Position numbers and translations under genes: made by a program
NCBI RefSeq assembly: GCF_036417845.1
Contig: NC_089979.1
Span: 52,366,275-52,430,274, forward strand
Direction of reading: 5' to 3'
Length of the DNA stretch: 64,000 nt
Source of the DNA: Apteryx mantelli
Taxonomy: Eukaryota; Chordata; Aves; Apterygiformes; Apterygidae
Notes under the pieces: generated by a model
Told to the model about the DNA's origin: nothing
Seen by the model: the letters and a program-made list of their open reading frames with translations, nothing else
The model's database searches: none
Shown here: one piece after another, positions 13,368 through 25,284 of the stretch
Layout of the letters: the number at the start of each line of letters is the position of its first letter
How positions within the stretch are numbered: position 1 is the stretch's first letter

Positions 13368-16300
13368 GCAAAAACCCAGGATGAATGTTTGACCAAAATA
13401 TGGATTTGAAAAGTCCAAAACTATAAAGGAGTAAGGAGCCAGATTAGTATCCATTTCTACTTCTCACTACAATGAAAACAAAGATAACAAAGATATATTT
13501 TCTAATTGGAAGGACATACTTAGGAAAGATGTTTTATCTCAGTACTCCCTAGCTAATTATGAAATTTTAAAGACGAAAATATTCTTCCTTTTCTCTGCAT
13601 GTACACCCCCAACGTCAGGCAGACCTGCCTCTCCTGTGCTGAAGATTTGCTTTCATACAGCAACAAGTTTCCCTTCAAGAGCTCACAGGCATGGAGAGCA
13701 GCTTTGTTTACCATCCCCAGGTGCAAACCTCATTAACTAATGTTTGCTTCTTTTGTGTTTTCAGCCTTCACATAATGAGCTGGGTTAATGGATAGTGAAG
13801 ATGAGAGGCGAGGGGAAAAATGGTAAGGAAATTCAGGAGTTGGTTTTACACCTTTAGCCTGAGTTTTATAGGCTCAGAGGCAAAATAGTTGTCAGTTGTT
13901 TAGCTATACAAAAAGAAACCTTGGAGAAGATGATCCTTGTATATAGTTTTGGTTTATTTGATTTTTCCAAGAGGGTGGGAAACAATGCATAGCCAAAAGC
14001 CTGACTTTTTGCAAGTTATAAATACTGTACAAAATTCCACTTCTGACACCGGAAAATGCTTTCTCCTGTTGTTCAAAGTGACTCCAGATGCTGATGTACT
14101 TAGTATACAGCGTAAGTAACCAGACTGGAATGAAAAAGCAAGGTAATTGAGTTTACATTCATGTGTCAATATTCCTAAGGGACCAACTGGTCAGTCTGCC
14201 AAGTTTGCTCCGCATACGCACACAGAGTGAACTTCAGCTGACTGGAGATTCCCACAGTAGAATCTCCTCTGTGAATAGGGAATCTCTGCTGCTGTAATCT
14301 GGGGGAGGTAGTGTAACCCCTCCTATTCTAGTTTTTCCCCCATGTCACACAATATTGGGAGATGGGCTGAAAGTTTGTCAGGGAATGAAGGAAAAGGTTG
14401 TAGTAGAACTGAGTTTTACTGTACTGGATTTTCCCCTGACCTAAGCTCCATTTTTCAGAGGACCAAAATATTAACTTCTTCCTGGGCTTTTCTGTGCTTC
14501 TCACTATTATAATATCTAAAAGCTTCACACACATATATTAATTTGTCTTTCAAATATACTAGTGAAGTGAAGGATTGTCATCCGTGTATGTCAAGATACA
14601 GATATCAAAGTGAAAAGTTTCTTTTAACTTTAGGGAAATAGTGTGGGACTTTTCGAAGACCTTGGGTATTTCATACTTTAAATAGCTCTGTATTTGACTA
14701 GCCACTGTCCTTCACTTAAGATAGTTCCATGAAAAGGATCTCTATGTGACTAGACCATGCAAACAGCAACAATCTCCACTGGAGTAAATCAATGTCCAAA
14801 ACAAAGCAGACATGCAAGGCACGTTTGAGAGGAGAAACTATTGTGGCCAATGTTTAGTACAGGTTGGAAATATGAAAGAAAAGCAGAAAAGACCAGCGAA
14901 TTTGAGAGATGAAGCAAAAAGGGAGTATTAGATACTGTGGTATGGGAGAAAACAAGGGAGCGTGGTTTTGAGGAGAGCTGAAACAAAGAGCCTCTTCAGC
15001 TGAACTCTGGTTGAAAGGAGCTCATGGGTACAAGCAAAGGAACTGTCTCCTGCTGTTTGATTTCTGCTGCATTCAAGGAAACAAAGTCTTGTAACTACCC
15101 CAGGGAAAAAAATAGACCCACCATATATTTCTTCTTGTAGTAGAAACAAGTCTCAATATATTGGCTCCAATGCCATTTTAAGGCACAAGTCCATGGATGT
15201 AAGCCTCAGGCTCCCAATCTGAAAGGCAGAAGGCTGCATCTGCACAATAGCTCTGATACTAGTTGGATCCACTAGGTTAATACCATGAAGTTGGTGTAGC
15301 CAGGCACAGCAAAGCTCATATGTCAGATTTACAATTGGAATAACTCAAAAACACAAGCCGTGGTGGGTTGAGATCCTTTGTGCATGCAGGTCAGAGTCTC
15401 CTTCACACATGTGTGTGCAGTGCCCAGGGCTGCTTAGCTCAGCCTTCCTTTCTGAACTCTCCTGCTCTTTCTTTCAGTGAGGTGTCTCACTGAAAAATCT
15501 TGCCTGGCCTGTGGCAAGCTGTAGTTTCTCTCACAGTCCATGATGAGGATCTGGGGTTTCACCATGGTCACATTGTCTGCGATGAGTAAGGAAGCTTGCA
15601 GATATGCAGAAACCAGTCCTGATGAACTAGAGCCCAAGCCGCTTCACCCAGTGCAAGCAGGATTAGTTGGCTCACTTGCCCCAGTTCCCCCCAACAGGAA
15701 GAGAGGCAGGACTGAAAAAGAGCTGGCTCTGTGGGCGAGCAGGAGGGGGCCAGACACCCACAGAAATATGTGTCAGAACTCAGACAATTGAATCCCTGAG
15801 GCTTGGAAACTTTCTGTGCACAAGCAGCTACAAATCTAGTTGCTGAGCTCAGTCACCTCTTCTTCCTTCTCTGCTTTCCCGTGAATGAAGGGCACTTGTG
15901 CTGTCATCAGTGCAGCTAGGATGAGAAACCACAATTAGAAACCTCCCTCTGCAGGCATCCATAGAGGTCCTTTGCTCATAAGTCAAAACAATGTCATGGT
16001 GGTAATAAGGAGTGGATCAACCCGGGCTCTGTATAAACATGCTGAGCAGTGGCTTCTGGAAGTATATAACAGAGTGCCCTAGTAGTGGTGGGACATGTGT
16101 ATGAAGAGGGACTAGCCATGCAGTGGCTTCTCCCTGCGTACAAGGGACGTTGGGCAGGGGTACGTCTGTAGCAGAGGGCTTAGCAGTGCAGCAGCCTTTG
16201 GCTGCCTGTAGCAGAAAGCTGCCTGGCCACCTGAACAGGAGTTGTGTCGTAGAGAGAGCATATTTCCAAGGCTCCTGGGTGTGCAGGCTGCCTGTGGGAC

Positions 16301-17174
16301 TCGGCGTGCCCATTCTGATAGCCATAGCAGCTGCAGCATCTTCTCTTGGGAGTTTGTAGAGGGCACAGGGCTTGTACTCCCATGTCTCAGGCAGCCAAAG
16401 CCTACATTGAGAAACAGGTAAATGGCAGAGGTGAATAAGTGAGAATGGGGGAAACAGTATTTTGCTCAAACTAGACGGGGCTTGTCTATGCAGAAAGTGA
16501 CCCAAGCCAACATCTTCTGTAAAAGAGATCAAACAGGAGATCAGGATGGGAGAGCAGAAAAATTCATCTCTTTCAAGGCATGAAGACTGCTATCCACTTG
16601 AAATACATTTGCAACCCCAGTTTTGTCTCCTTTGTCTGTTCTAGGACTTTAGGACCCCTTCTCTTCCTACTTCTGCCCTATAAAGAAAGGAAATAAATTA
16701 TAAAATCAGTGCCTCATTCTTCTGCTCACTTTTTTGAAATTCACCAGTGGCATCTCCTTTTCCCTACTTTGTACTGTGCAGGAAGCAGCATTTGGGAGAA
16801 AAACTTTGCTGATTCCTCTGAGCATGGATATATCTTTTGCCAAAACAGGAATTGTTTCTCCTCAGGAAAGGAAAGCCAGCAGTCCAAATCAGAGTTCAAG
16901 AATCAAATATATTTATATAAGCTATATAATAACTTATACTAATAAATTGCATTTATGATTATGTAAGTTACAATAATAAAATACAAACTATTTATACAAA
17001 CCAAAACTCTCCACCTTCCAAAGACAAGTATTCAGAGTACTGAGAAACTCTTCTGAGTTGTCCTGAGTTGCTGACAGCAAGCAGCAACTCCGTACCTTTT
17101 CCCCGGAAGGTGTAAGAGGCGATAGGCTTGCAAACCTGGAAGCACATCAAGTAGTTTCCCAGCTGTTAGTGTGG
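13368..17174. other. Intergenic DNA, no gene recognised
   Basis: Mixed-composition DNA. A frame of about 170 codons on the minus strand (16017-16532) and several overlapping frames near 16100-16400 occur in a GC-balanced patch. They show no recognisable domain and no exon borders. An AT-rich stretch lies at about 16900-17000, containing a short inverted repeat TAACTTA/TAAGTTA (16930-16936 and 16964-16970). Confidence 0.5.
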
Positions 17175-17278
17175 GTTACCATGCCCTGGCTATTATTTCC
17201 AGCTCCTGGCAGTGTTGCTGGTCACCATGCCCCGATATGCAGGTTATTGTTTCCAGCTTCTGTTGCAGGTTGCCGTGC
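17175..17278 (+). repeat. Degenerate 46-48 bp minisatellite, about 2.2 copies
   Basis: Unit 1 at 17175-17220 starts GTTACCATGCCC and contains TATTATTTCCAGCTCCTG. Unit 2 at 17221-17268 starts GTCACCATGCCC and contains TTATTGTTTCCAGCTTCTG. A third unit begins at 17269 as GTTGCCGTGC. The units differ by small indels and substitutions, indicating an old local duplication. Confidence 0.7.
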
Positions 17279-17529
17279 TTTGCTGCCACAGTCGCTTCTT
17301 CCTCCTCCCGCATGCATTGCTGCAGAGAGATGAGAAAGGCCCAGAGGTGGGCAGATCACCAGGCATTAGGAAGCCTTGTGGCCTGTTTTTTTCTCTCTAT
17401 CCCAGCCAGAAAGTTCCTCAGCGTGCGCAAGCCAAAATGTAGCTTGGCACTAGAACCAAAGATAAATGTCAGTATTTTCCCTGGCTTTTAGAAACAAATG
17501 TTTCTGAGTGTCCAAGGAGATTTTTCTCT

Positions 17530-17780
17530 TAGGTCATGGCCTCCCAGCTGCCCGGGCCCTTTCCCCGGGCTGTGAACTCCTCCAGGGGCAGCTCAGTGGG
17601 GTTTCCTCTCCGCCATCGGCTACTGAAACACGTCAGCCCCGAGAGCTGCCAGGGAGACGGGGTAAAGCTGCTTCCTTGCACACATTCCCGGCAGGGTGCC
17701 TAGCGTGCGTGCGCACAGGGAAGGGGAGGCTCAGCAGCCTGGCCTGCAGCACACCAGCACCACCAGGTCCTAGGTAAGGC
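17530..17780. promoter_or_regulatory. Moderately CpG-rich islet
   Basis: This GC-rich stretch contains CCCGGGCCC, CCCCGGGC and a GCGTGCGTGCGCAC run near 17704-17717. It stands out from AT-rich flanks but is less CpG-dense than the 7350-7560 islet. No exon or transcription start signal can be supported. Confidence 0.25.
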
Positions 17781-20700
17781 TGGGCAAAATAAAATATGGC
17801 TGGTGAATGCAGTTTGACGTAACCAGAAAAGACACTTCACAGTCCTGACTCTTTCAAATGCTGTAGAAAGAAAGAAAAGCCATACGGCAAGTTGGAGCAG
17901 TCTGTGAAGTGTAGCAGGATAAATACCTCCTTGCAAGCAGTGGTTAAAACAAAACCAGGATGAGGAGCTGCCCTCTCTACCTCAGAGCGCAACCAACCTA
18001 TTTCAAGTTAAGCTCCAGACTGCTGCCAGGGAAGCAGTTTTCTTGACTTGGGAGAAAATAGGCTACTTACTTACTTAACACTTTGATTAAATGAGATCAC
18101 TGGACAGCATCCTCTGGAGATAAGCAAGGATTTCAGGAACAGTGTCCTATTTTTACAGGTAGCAATTATGGAAGGGACATGACATGAATGTTATTGCTCA
18201 TCATCTACACGTATGTATAGAGCTTTGAAGTCCACATTATTTTTAAGCATCCAAATGTATTCCTAATGAAGACTCAGTTTTAGAACATTTGCAATGTTCA
18301 ATAATTCTTCAGTTTTGATATCTTTTTTTCCCCCTCAACATTATTTATTGTTCTTTGATCTTACATTTGTTCCCAAGAATTCTGTCCAGGAATATGACGG
18401 CAAAGATAACAATATCTTCAGGATATTGCTCAGCAATGAGGTGATGAGTAGCAAGCTTGCCTAGCAAAAGTCAAATTAGAAGAGCATCTTCTATGCTGAG
18501 GAATATCTCATTCATCATAAGTCAGATAAATGGACTGTTGACTGACCTCTTTGCTTCAGAAAGCAGTAAACAAAGTGGCCTCTCTGTTTGTCGGCTCTCA
18601 TGTCTTGAGATGAGAGGTGATGAATGACATCTTGCAAAGCTGGGCAGTATCATTCCTTCATGTCTTATCATCCTTTCTACTGTATTCCAGGACAGTTCAA
18701 AAAAAGGCAAAAGAGAGCACCAGTAATACTGTTTATGATATTTTGTATGAAGAGATTATGATGCTGAATTTTGAGAGGTATGTAACTGCAAGTACTGCAT
18801 ACTTCCCCAAATTCTTCCATTTTCTAATTTCTCCATTGGGAATTAGATAGATTTAAAATGAATGCATGCACAAAGTGTTTTTTCCTGTTGTGGGTCCCAA
18901 AAGAGAAATAAAAATACCCGGAACTTATTGCTCGTGCAAAGGCCATGCTTTAACTTCCACACAAAGACAGTGAAATATAGCTTTGAGTTGTCATACACAA
19001 GGAGGGCTTCACACGTGAGACTACCTCTATACCATAATCTGATATTTTCAAAAGTAGAAAGCGCTACACTAAATTACATGCTTCTTTAGAGTGTAAGCTA
19101 ATTTCAAGCCATAAAGATAACCTTGGAGCATTGTATTGACTCCACAGACCAAAGCCATGGAGTTACACGCAGTATATGCTATATATATATGCAGTAACCC
19201 TACCAATCACTACTGCTTGCAAGCAGAGGAGATTTTCATTTAAAACCAGGATTTCTCTCAGTACAACTCACTATTGCACATTCAACTAAGACAAGTAATC
19301 TTTGCAGCTGTCATAACTTTCATTCCAGTACTAAACTGAGGAGATCTTTGTTAAGCATCAAATTCCAGTCCTTGGGACAATCAACATGTTGGCAAGTCTC
19401 CTGCAGCAATATCTGGTGGACAGTATTAGTACATCAAATTATGCATACTTGCAATTTGATCTTGGCCAATGCAATTTCCTTTCCTTCTTTAGGAATTTTT
19501 ACTGCCTTTATGCCCAAGGGATAGATAGAGAAGATAGTTGTATACAAACTACTTCAGCTGTGAGGCTAATACGTTAAAGTTGATTCTACTTCTGTTTATA
19601 GTGATACTCTGCTCTACAAAGCCTGTTGTAACAGATCTGTGAAATTTAGCATAAGAAAAAACAGGAACACATATTTACATTTATGCAAAAGTGCCCTTTT
19701 TTGTGATTTATTAAGGTCATAGGATTAGCCTATATGAGAGAGAATGGATTATCTATGACAGAGAGACAAAATGGAGAGAGTTGTTGTCATTACGTAGGAT
19801 TTACTTCCTTCCACAATAGAATAAATTATTATGTTTTTCTTTAAAGATAAGTTAACACTTTTTAAGAATTTAAGATTAGGCTGACTATGGAAATTATCTT
19901 AACTGTATATGCAATGTCAAGTGGCAGGTTTGCTTCCGTCCCAAGTTACAGAGCACTTCAGAGTTCAGATTAAACAGGCCAGGGTAATCTTAGTAAATCA
20001 AAAAAGGAAACTTCCAAGGAAGCAAAGAGACCTTTACTCTCAATAAAAGCATTACATTTTAGATTTTAAGTCATCCCTGCATGATATCTGTAGAAAAAGT
20101 TTTAGATATTTGAAACACTCTTCTGGGAAATTTAACATCCTTATTCCTTTCAGCAGGCCTTTGGAAGTCAAAGTCTTTCATTTCAGAGAAAAACTTCACC
20201 TGCATTCTGTGAATTTCCATTTGAGATTCACTGAAATTTGAACTGTTGGAAACTACCACTGTCTTTCTCTTGCTGGTTTTCTCAAGGAAATGTCCAGACA
20301 GTATGTCAAAATAATAACTGGACAACATGACCATTCTGAATACCTGGGTTCTCACTGACACTAAAACAATAATAGATGATGAAGCATTAGGAGAAACTAC
20401 ACAGAGAAAAGCAGGATGAAATTTCTGGACCAGATTTAATAGATAAGAGGGTTGGGAGGGTCTAGTAAGGTGGAGGACACAAAAACTGATTTCTCCTAAC
20501 TGGTCTTCCAGCTCCAGACCAAGTGACTCCTACCCATGCGTAACATCATACCTCGTCCCCCAAAGCTGAAGGAATAAATGCCTGTAAATGCAGCTCGTCT
20601 TACTGAATAAACGGCAAGAATCTGCGTTTCTCTACCTATGTTGTAGGGGATCTGCTCTCCATTAGCTTTTTTCCCCCTTAATAAATGAACCAGAACATCC

Positions 20701-23351
20701 TATTCCCTGTCCCCGTCATTAAAATAATGTGATTTAAGTGACAGACTCTGTTCCTGATAAATTAGAAGATGACAGATTTAAGATTCTCTGTGTAATCTTT
20801 TTTGTCCCTCCTCATGTGCATATGTGTTCTGATAAACTCTTTCATGACACAGTCATATTTTAGACTTTCCCACAAGATGTATGTTTCATTCTGTACAACA
20901 CAGGATAATCACACCCAGTGGCAGAAATAAATTAGCATAGCAATCTTAATCTGGTATTTCCTAATTTTCCTAATATCCTTATCCTCCAAATGTTTGGCCG
21001 TGCTAATCTAAACAGTATTCTTCCAATGTAATTTTTGTATGTTATCGGATTTAAATATATGTATACATGTTCGTATATCTCTCCATCTATCTGTATCTGT
21101 TAATGTATTGGTAAACACAAAAGAAAAAGATAAAAGTTGTTTGTTTTTAATTCTCTGAGAACCGTTTGATCTCTGCTTGCTTGTTTTAGCAGCTGCCTGC
21201 CTGTTTTTCCTAGTATGTAAACTTCAAAATCAACCAGAGGTCAAAGCTCTGGATGAAGACTGCATAATGAAAACAACGGTGACTAGCATATGTAATGTGA
21301 AGAAATGGAGGAGGTTGTACAATATTGCCTGTTTCTAGATGCGGGGGAAAATTATCTGCATCTTGGACATAACATTCCTCGATCTGAACATTTGATAGAG
21401 TTATCAAGGCCTGTATACTTGTCAGGAAATATATCTCAAAGAGAAATGAAGGGTACAGACATGTACTGGGTGACTTGACATTCTCTGGCTATTCTTGGTT
21501 CAAGCAATCTGGAAGTAGCTTAATAGATTACTGTAAAAATGCCGGAGAAAAACAGCCTCTTAGAGGTTTCTGTTGAATTCTGAGGGCTTCAGGGGTGGAT
21601 ATAGTTTTTCATTCCCAGTTTGTTATTTGCTATTTCTGGTAATAGGAAAATCAAAGGAAAAGAAAGCCCTGGAGAGGCAGCTTCTGCAGCAGAATAGCAT
21701 AGCACATTTTTTTAGACATGTGCAGTCATGGTACAGGATGTGTCTACAGTTCTCGCTTTTTTTTCCTTTGGGAGAACATCTGTCTTTTCCTTGTTCATCT
21801 GCCGGTGGAATCAGGCCCCTGCTTGTGCAGAACCCGGCAGCGGGCCACGAGCAATAGCGAGTCCTCGAGGCAGGGGATTAGAACAGCGCAACTTGCCTGG
21901 CAGCCTGCAAAATAGCCTGCAGGAATTGGGAACACCTTAGTGATTCACATATCCTTGTAGCAGCTTCTGCTAGGGGAGCTGCTAAGAAGGCCTGAGCTGA
22001 GATAGAAGTGGCTTCCTCTCTCAGCTGCACTGATATAAAGCTATGGTGAGTCCTCAGATTTAGTGTGGAGATTATGAGAATTTGTATAAATGATCTACAG
22101 ACATAATCTGTTCTGAAAAATAGTCTTTGCTGGTTTAAGCAACAGGGAGCACAGAAATGGGACTAGTGCCATGCTCTCTGTAGGGTGCATCTCCCCAGTC
22201 TTCCTTGCTTTCATAAGCTTTGGAGACCTTGTGCTTTTCCTATAGAAGGCTTCAAAGTATGTGAAGTATCATATGGGTCAGAACCAAGGATCCCAGAAGC
22301 AATAAATGTAGGTGGCCCCTTTGCAGTGTATACAATATGATGGAGGTTCTGAAACCACAGAAGGAAACCCTATGACCCTTCTGCAGGATACTGGTGGTGA
22401 ATACTTCAGTTACAAAATAATTTAAATTATTTCCCTCAGATATGTTAGCTTGTATTTATTGCTTCTTCTATGCCAAAGCAAATCTAAAACATGAAATTTT
22501 GCCCAGGTTATATTTAAGCTAGAAACCAGACTGTGAATATTGTGGTTGAGAGCTGTGCAGAGCAACATTGCTCTAGAAGATACAAGAAAGGCAATTTTTT
22601 TCCTCAGGGAAGCAGACAAGTTTTCCACACCTGCATGAATAGCAGGGAGAGGTGCAGCACACTGTTGGGTGGGAAAGATGCAGTGACTGTGCTTTTTTCC
22701 AGCTCATGGAATAGTAAATGACTAAGAGAGGAATAGGAGGAAATGTTATAAGCCTGTCTGACAGGCATTATAGGGGGAGCACACCTTTCTTTTACTTTGG
22801 GCCTCCCTGCAAGGGCTTAGAAGCATTTCAAACTTAAGAGATACTTGAAACTGCTTTTAGTTTAACAGTGGCTTACTGACCCTTGTTAATATGACCAGAA
22901 GCAAAATTATTCTCTGTAGCTTCTCATTCAGCAACCTTTTTCTATTCAGTTCAAGGCTATTTAACATCATTCTTTCCTGTAATTGGCTTTTGATCAGTTT
23001 TTAGTTCAGTTGAGAGTGTTAATTTTCAGACCCGTTTGAATGATTTTTGCAAGACTGTTATCACTAACACAGTTCTGTTTGTTTACACCTAACTTCTATT
23101 CCCCCAAACATTAATGCCAAAGTGAACAAGAAAAAAATACAGCAAAAAGTTGATATGAGGAAAGAAAGAAAAAGAGTATCTCTGCAAAGAACTGTGTAGG
23201 GAAGGGATATAAGTGGTGTAAATGTAAGGGATGCTGTAAAGGAGATGTAAGGGAGAGTGCTTGAAAAACAAAAGAGGAGAAACTGCTAAAGAAAAGAAAG
23301 CTGTGGGCTGCCCTGCTGAGAGGAAGAGGAAGTGGGAGCAGGAACAGGAGC
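17781..23351. other. Intergenic DNA, no gene recognised
   Basis: AT-rich sequence with only short frames. A purine-rich run from about 23130 leads into the L2-like relic. A small CpG cluster near 21830-21895 was noted but is too short to call. No RNA gene or recognisable mobile element was identified. Confidence 0.5.
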
Positions 23352-23510
23352 AGGGAGATTATGGATGGTCTTCAAGCAGAGGATGAGGAGCTTGAAGTGA
23401 TGAATTAAGAGACAGGAAGGAAGCCAGTGTAGTCAAATAAAGAGTGGAGGGTGATATAGTTTATGTAGTGAGAAAAAGAGATTAGCAGTAGTGTTTGGCA
23501 TCATCTGCTG
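23352..23510 (-). repeat. L2-clade LINE relic (ORF2 C-terminal region)
   Basis: Read on the minus strand, 23352-23396 gives FKLLILCLKTIHNLP. Just upstream on that strand come segments readable as PPLFI*LHWLP and, shifted by an indel, YIT. Further upstream is an NTTANLF-like run. These match, in order, the signature after the reverse transcriptase in L2/Rex-type LINEs: NAAA..L(I/L)..., (D/E)HITP(L/V)L..LHWLPV, then (Y/F)KLL(L/I)L..K(A/T)(L/I)H. Stop codons and at least one insertion (TGGCTTCCTTCCTGTC in place of one fewer codon) show that it is dead. Outer limits are approximate. Confidence 0.7.
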
Positions 23511-24981
23511 GTGGATGGCATAATGTATAATCAGCTTGAAGCAGTGGTCATGATTCTGCTGAAGACAACCTAGAAAAGAATATAGTGGCTTAATGTGAAC
23601 CATTTTTTAATCTAGGGTCTCTCCATATAAAGGATGAGTATTGCATTGCCCTGAGTGATAACTGGAGTGCGTTGTGTTTTGTGCATTGTCATGGATTCTG
23701 AATATCTTTTGTGTTTTGTGTGTCTGAAAACAAAGGTCAAGTACTAGCAAATTCTGTTTTCTGTGAGAGATTTAATTAAATCCTAAGGACAAAGGCAGAG
23801 TACTAGAAACAGCTACTGAGTGTAAAGGTGTTTAAATTTGTATTATTGCTTTTCAATACCAAGTTTGTGTTGCTTTGTAATTTTTTTTTCTTTTTTTTGC
23901 AACAAGAGGCGAATAAGCATTGAAAAAATAATTCAAGATAAGTCTTACAGATGGTATTTCCTGCAAGTAAAGTAATTGTTCAATAGAAGCTTGGAAATAG
24001 ATGCTAGGAAACAGAGTGAGGAAATGCACTGAGCAGGGTGGAACAAGTTGCTGAATATAGTTTTGATCCTAGTAATTTAGTGAGTGTAAATTGTAGGGCT
24101 TGAAATTGACTGCGTTACAAAAGATTTTCTCATCCTTTAGTGATAACAACAGTAAACCAGATGGTTTAAGCAATTAATAGCATACTGCTAATCATAACTT
24201 CCTCATGAATAACATGAGTAAACTGCCCAGTTAACTGTGCTATGAAAGGCTCAGGAGTCACTGAGTGGGAAATATTTTTCACTTGTTCAATATTGATGCA
24301 TTCCTCTTCTCTGTAGCTTCAGCTGACACCTATAGAATTTAACATTATTATCATTATTTTATTAGCCTACTATGGCTCAAAGGGTTTGCATTTTACCATA
24401 TCAACCAATTTTTTGCTAAAGTAATATGAAATAAAATGAAAATATTGAAAAAGTCAAGTTATTGATACTCAATGCAGTTCATTTACAGACAGATACAAAA
24501 CAAGAGATATCACACAGCTACTCCACTGCAGCTCACACTGGTCCTTCAACTAAACAGGTGATAAGGAAGGAATTGTTGTCCAGCTGGTGATAAAGCAGTG
24601 TGTATCTGTATCTGAAGCAAAGAGAATCTTTGTATAAATCTCGCAGCGATAATGTATGAAGTTGGGAAGATAGAGAGAATGAAGTCATATGTCTTTGGGA
24701 GCAAGAAACCAGCCAGTTTACCCACAGTTTTGAAATGATGTATGAGTAATGCAGCTATTTCTCACAGTGGAGGATTCTATGTACAGAAGTATTGCAGACT
24801 GTGGGTCTAAAACCAGACAAATCAGAATATACCATAAATGAAGGAAAGTTGGAGAAGCGGGGATCCAGAGCTGCTCATATTCCAGAGCCCCGAGTCCCTC
24901 TGGGGAATTACCCATTCAGAGCACAGCTCCAAACTCCCCGCAGAGGCAAGTATTTCACACGGGGGCAGTCTCAGAGGCAGC

Positions 24982-25056
24982 CAGGCCCCAGGCTTTAGGG
25001 GTCACAGTGAAGCCATTAAATTTCACGCGGAAGCTAAAAAGCAGCCAGCGCAGACC
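24982..25056 (-). repeat. Probable L2-like LINE relic in a 109-codon open frame
   Basis: A minus-strand open frame (24955-25284) contains GLRWLLFSFRVKFNGFTVTP and then KAWGL at its C-terminal third. This aligns with the L2-type LINE motif (S/G)LHWLPV.(Y/F)RI.FK....T.KA.(H)GL. Most of the matching spacing is intact and no stop occurs in the segment. The 75 residues before it do not clearly match. Alternatives are chance resemblance, or a remnant of another LINE of the same clade as the 23352-23510 relic 1.5 kb away. Confidence 0.45.
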
Positions 25057-25284
25057 CACTAACCCTCGTCGGGGTTCCAGCAAGATGTTCTTCATACTAA
25101 ACAAGGTGCCACATTGTGCAGTGGGTACTGGTGGTCTTCTCCTGCACTTTCTGCACAGCTCTGTGCCCTTGTGCAGATAGAGGCGCCTCACAGGCATCCG
25201 TGCCTGTGGACATGACTCAGGTTTGGTAGTCTGCATGCAGAGTTTTGCAACAGTCTGACCTGGACACGACAAAGCCAGTAACAA

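Noticed and set aside
16017-16532. 171-codon minus-strand frame
   Set aside because: No domain, no splice borders and several competing frames in the same patch. It is most likely chance in GC-balanced DNA.
24320-24420. AT-rich ATTATTATCATTATTTTATT stretch as an old repeat
   Set aside because: It resembles a common AT-rich amniote repeat fragment but is too low in complexity to support.
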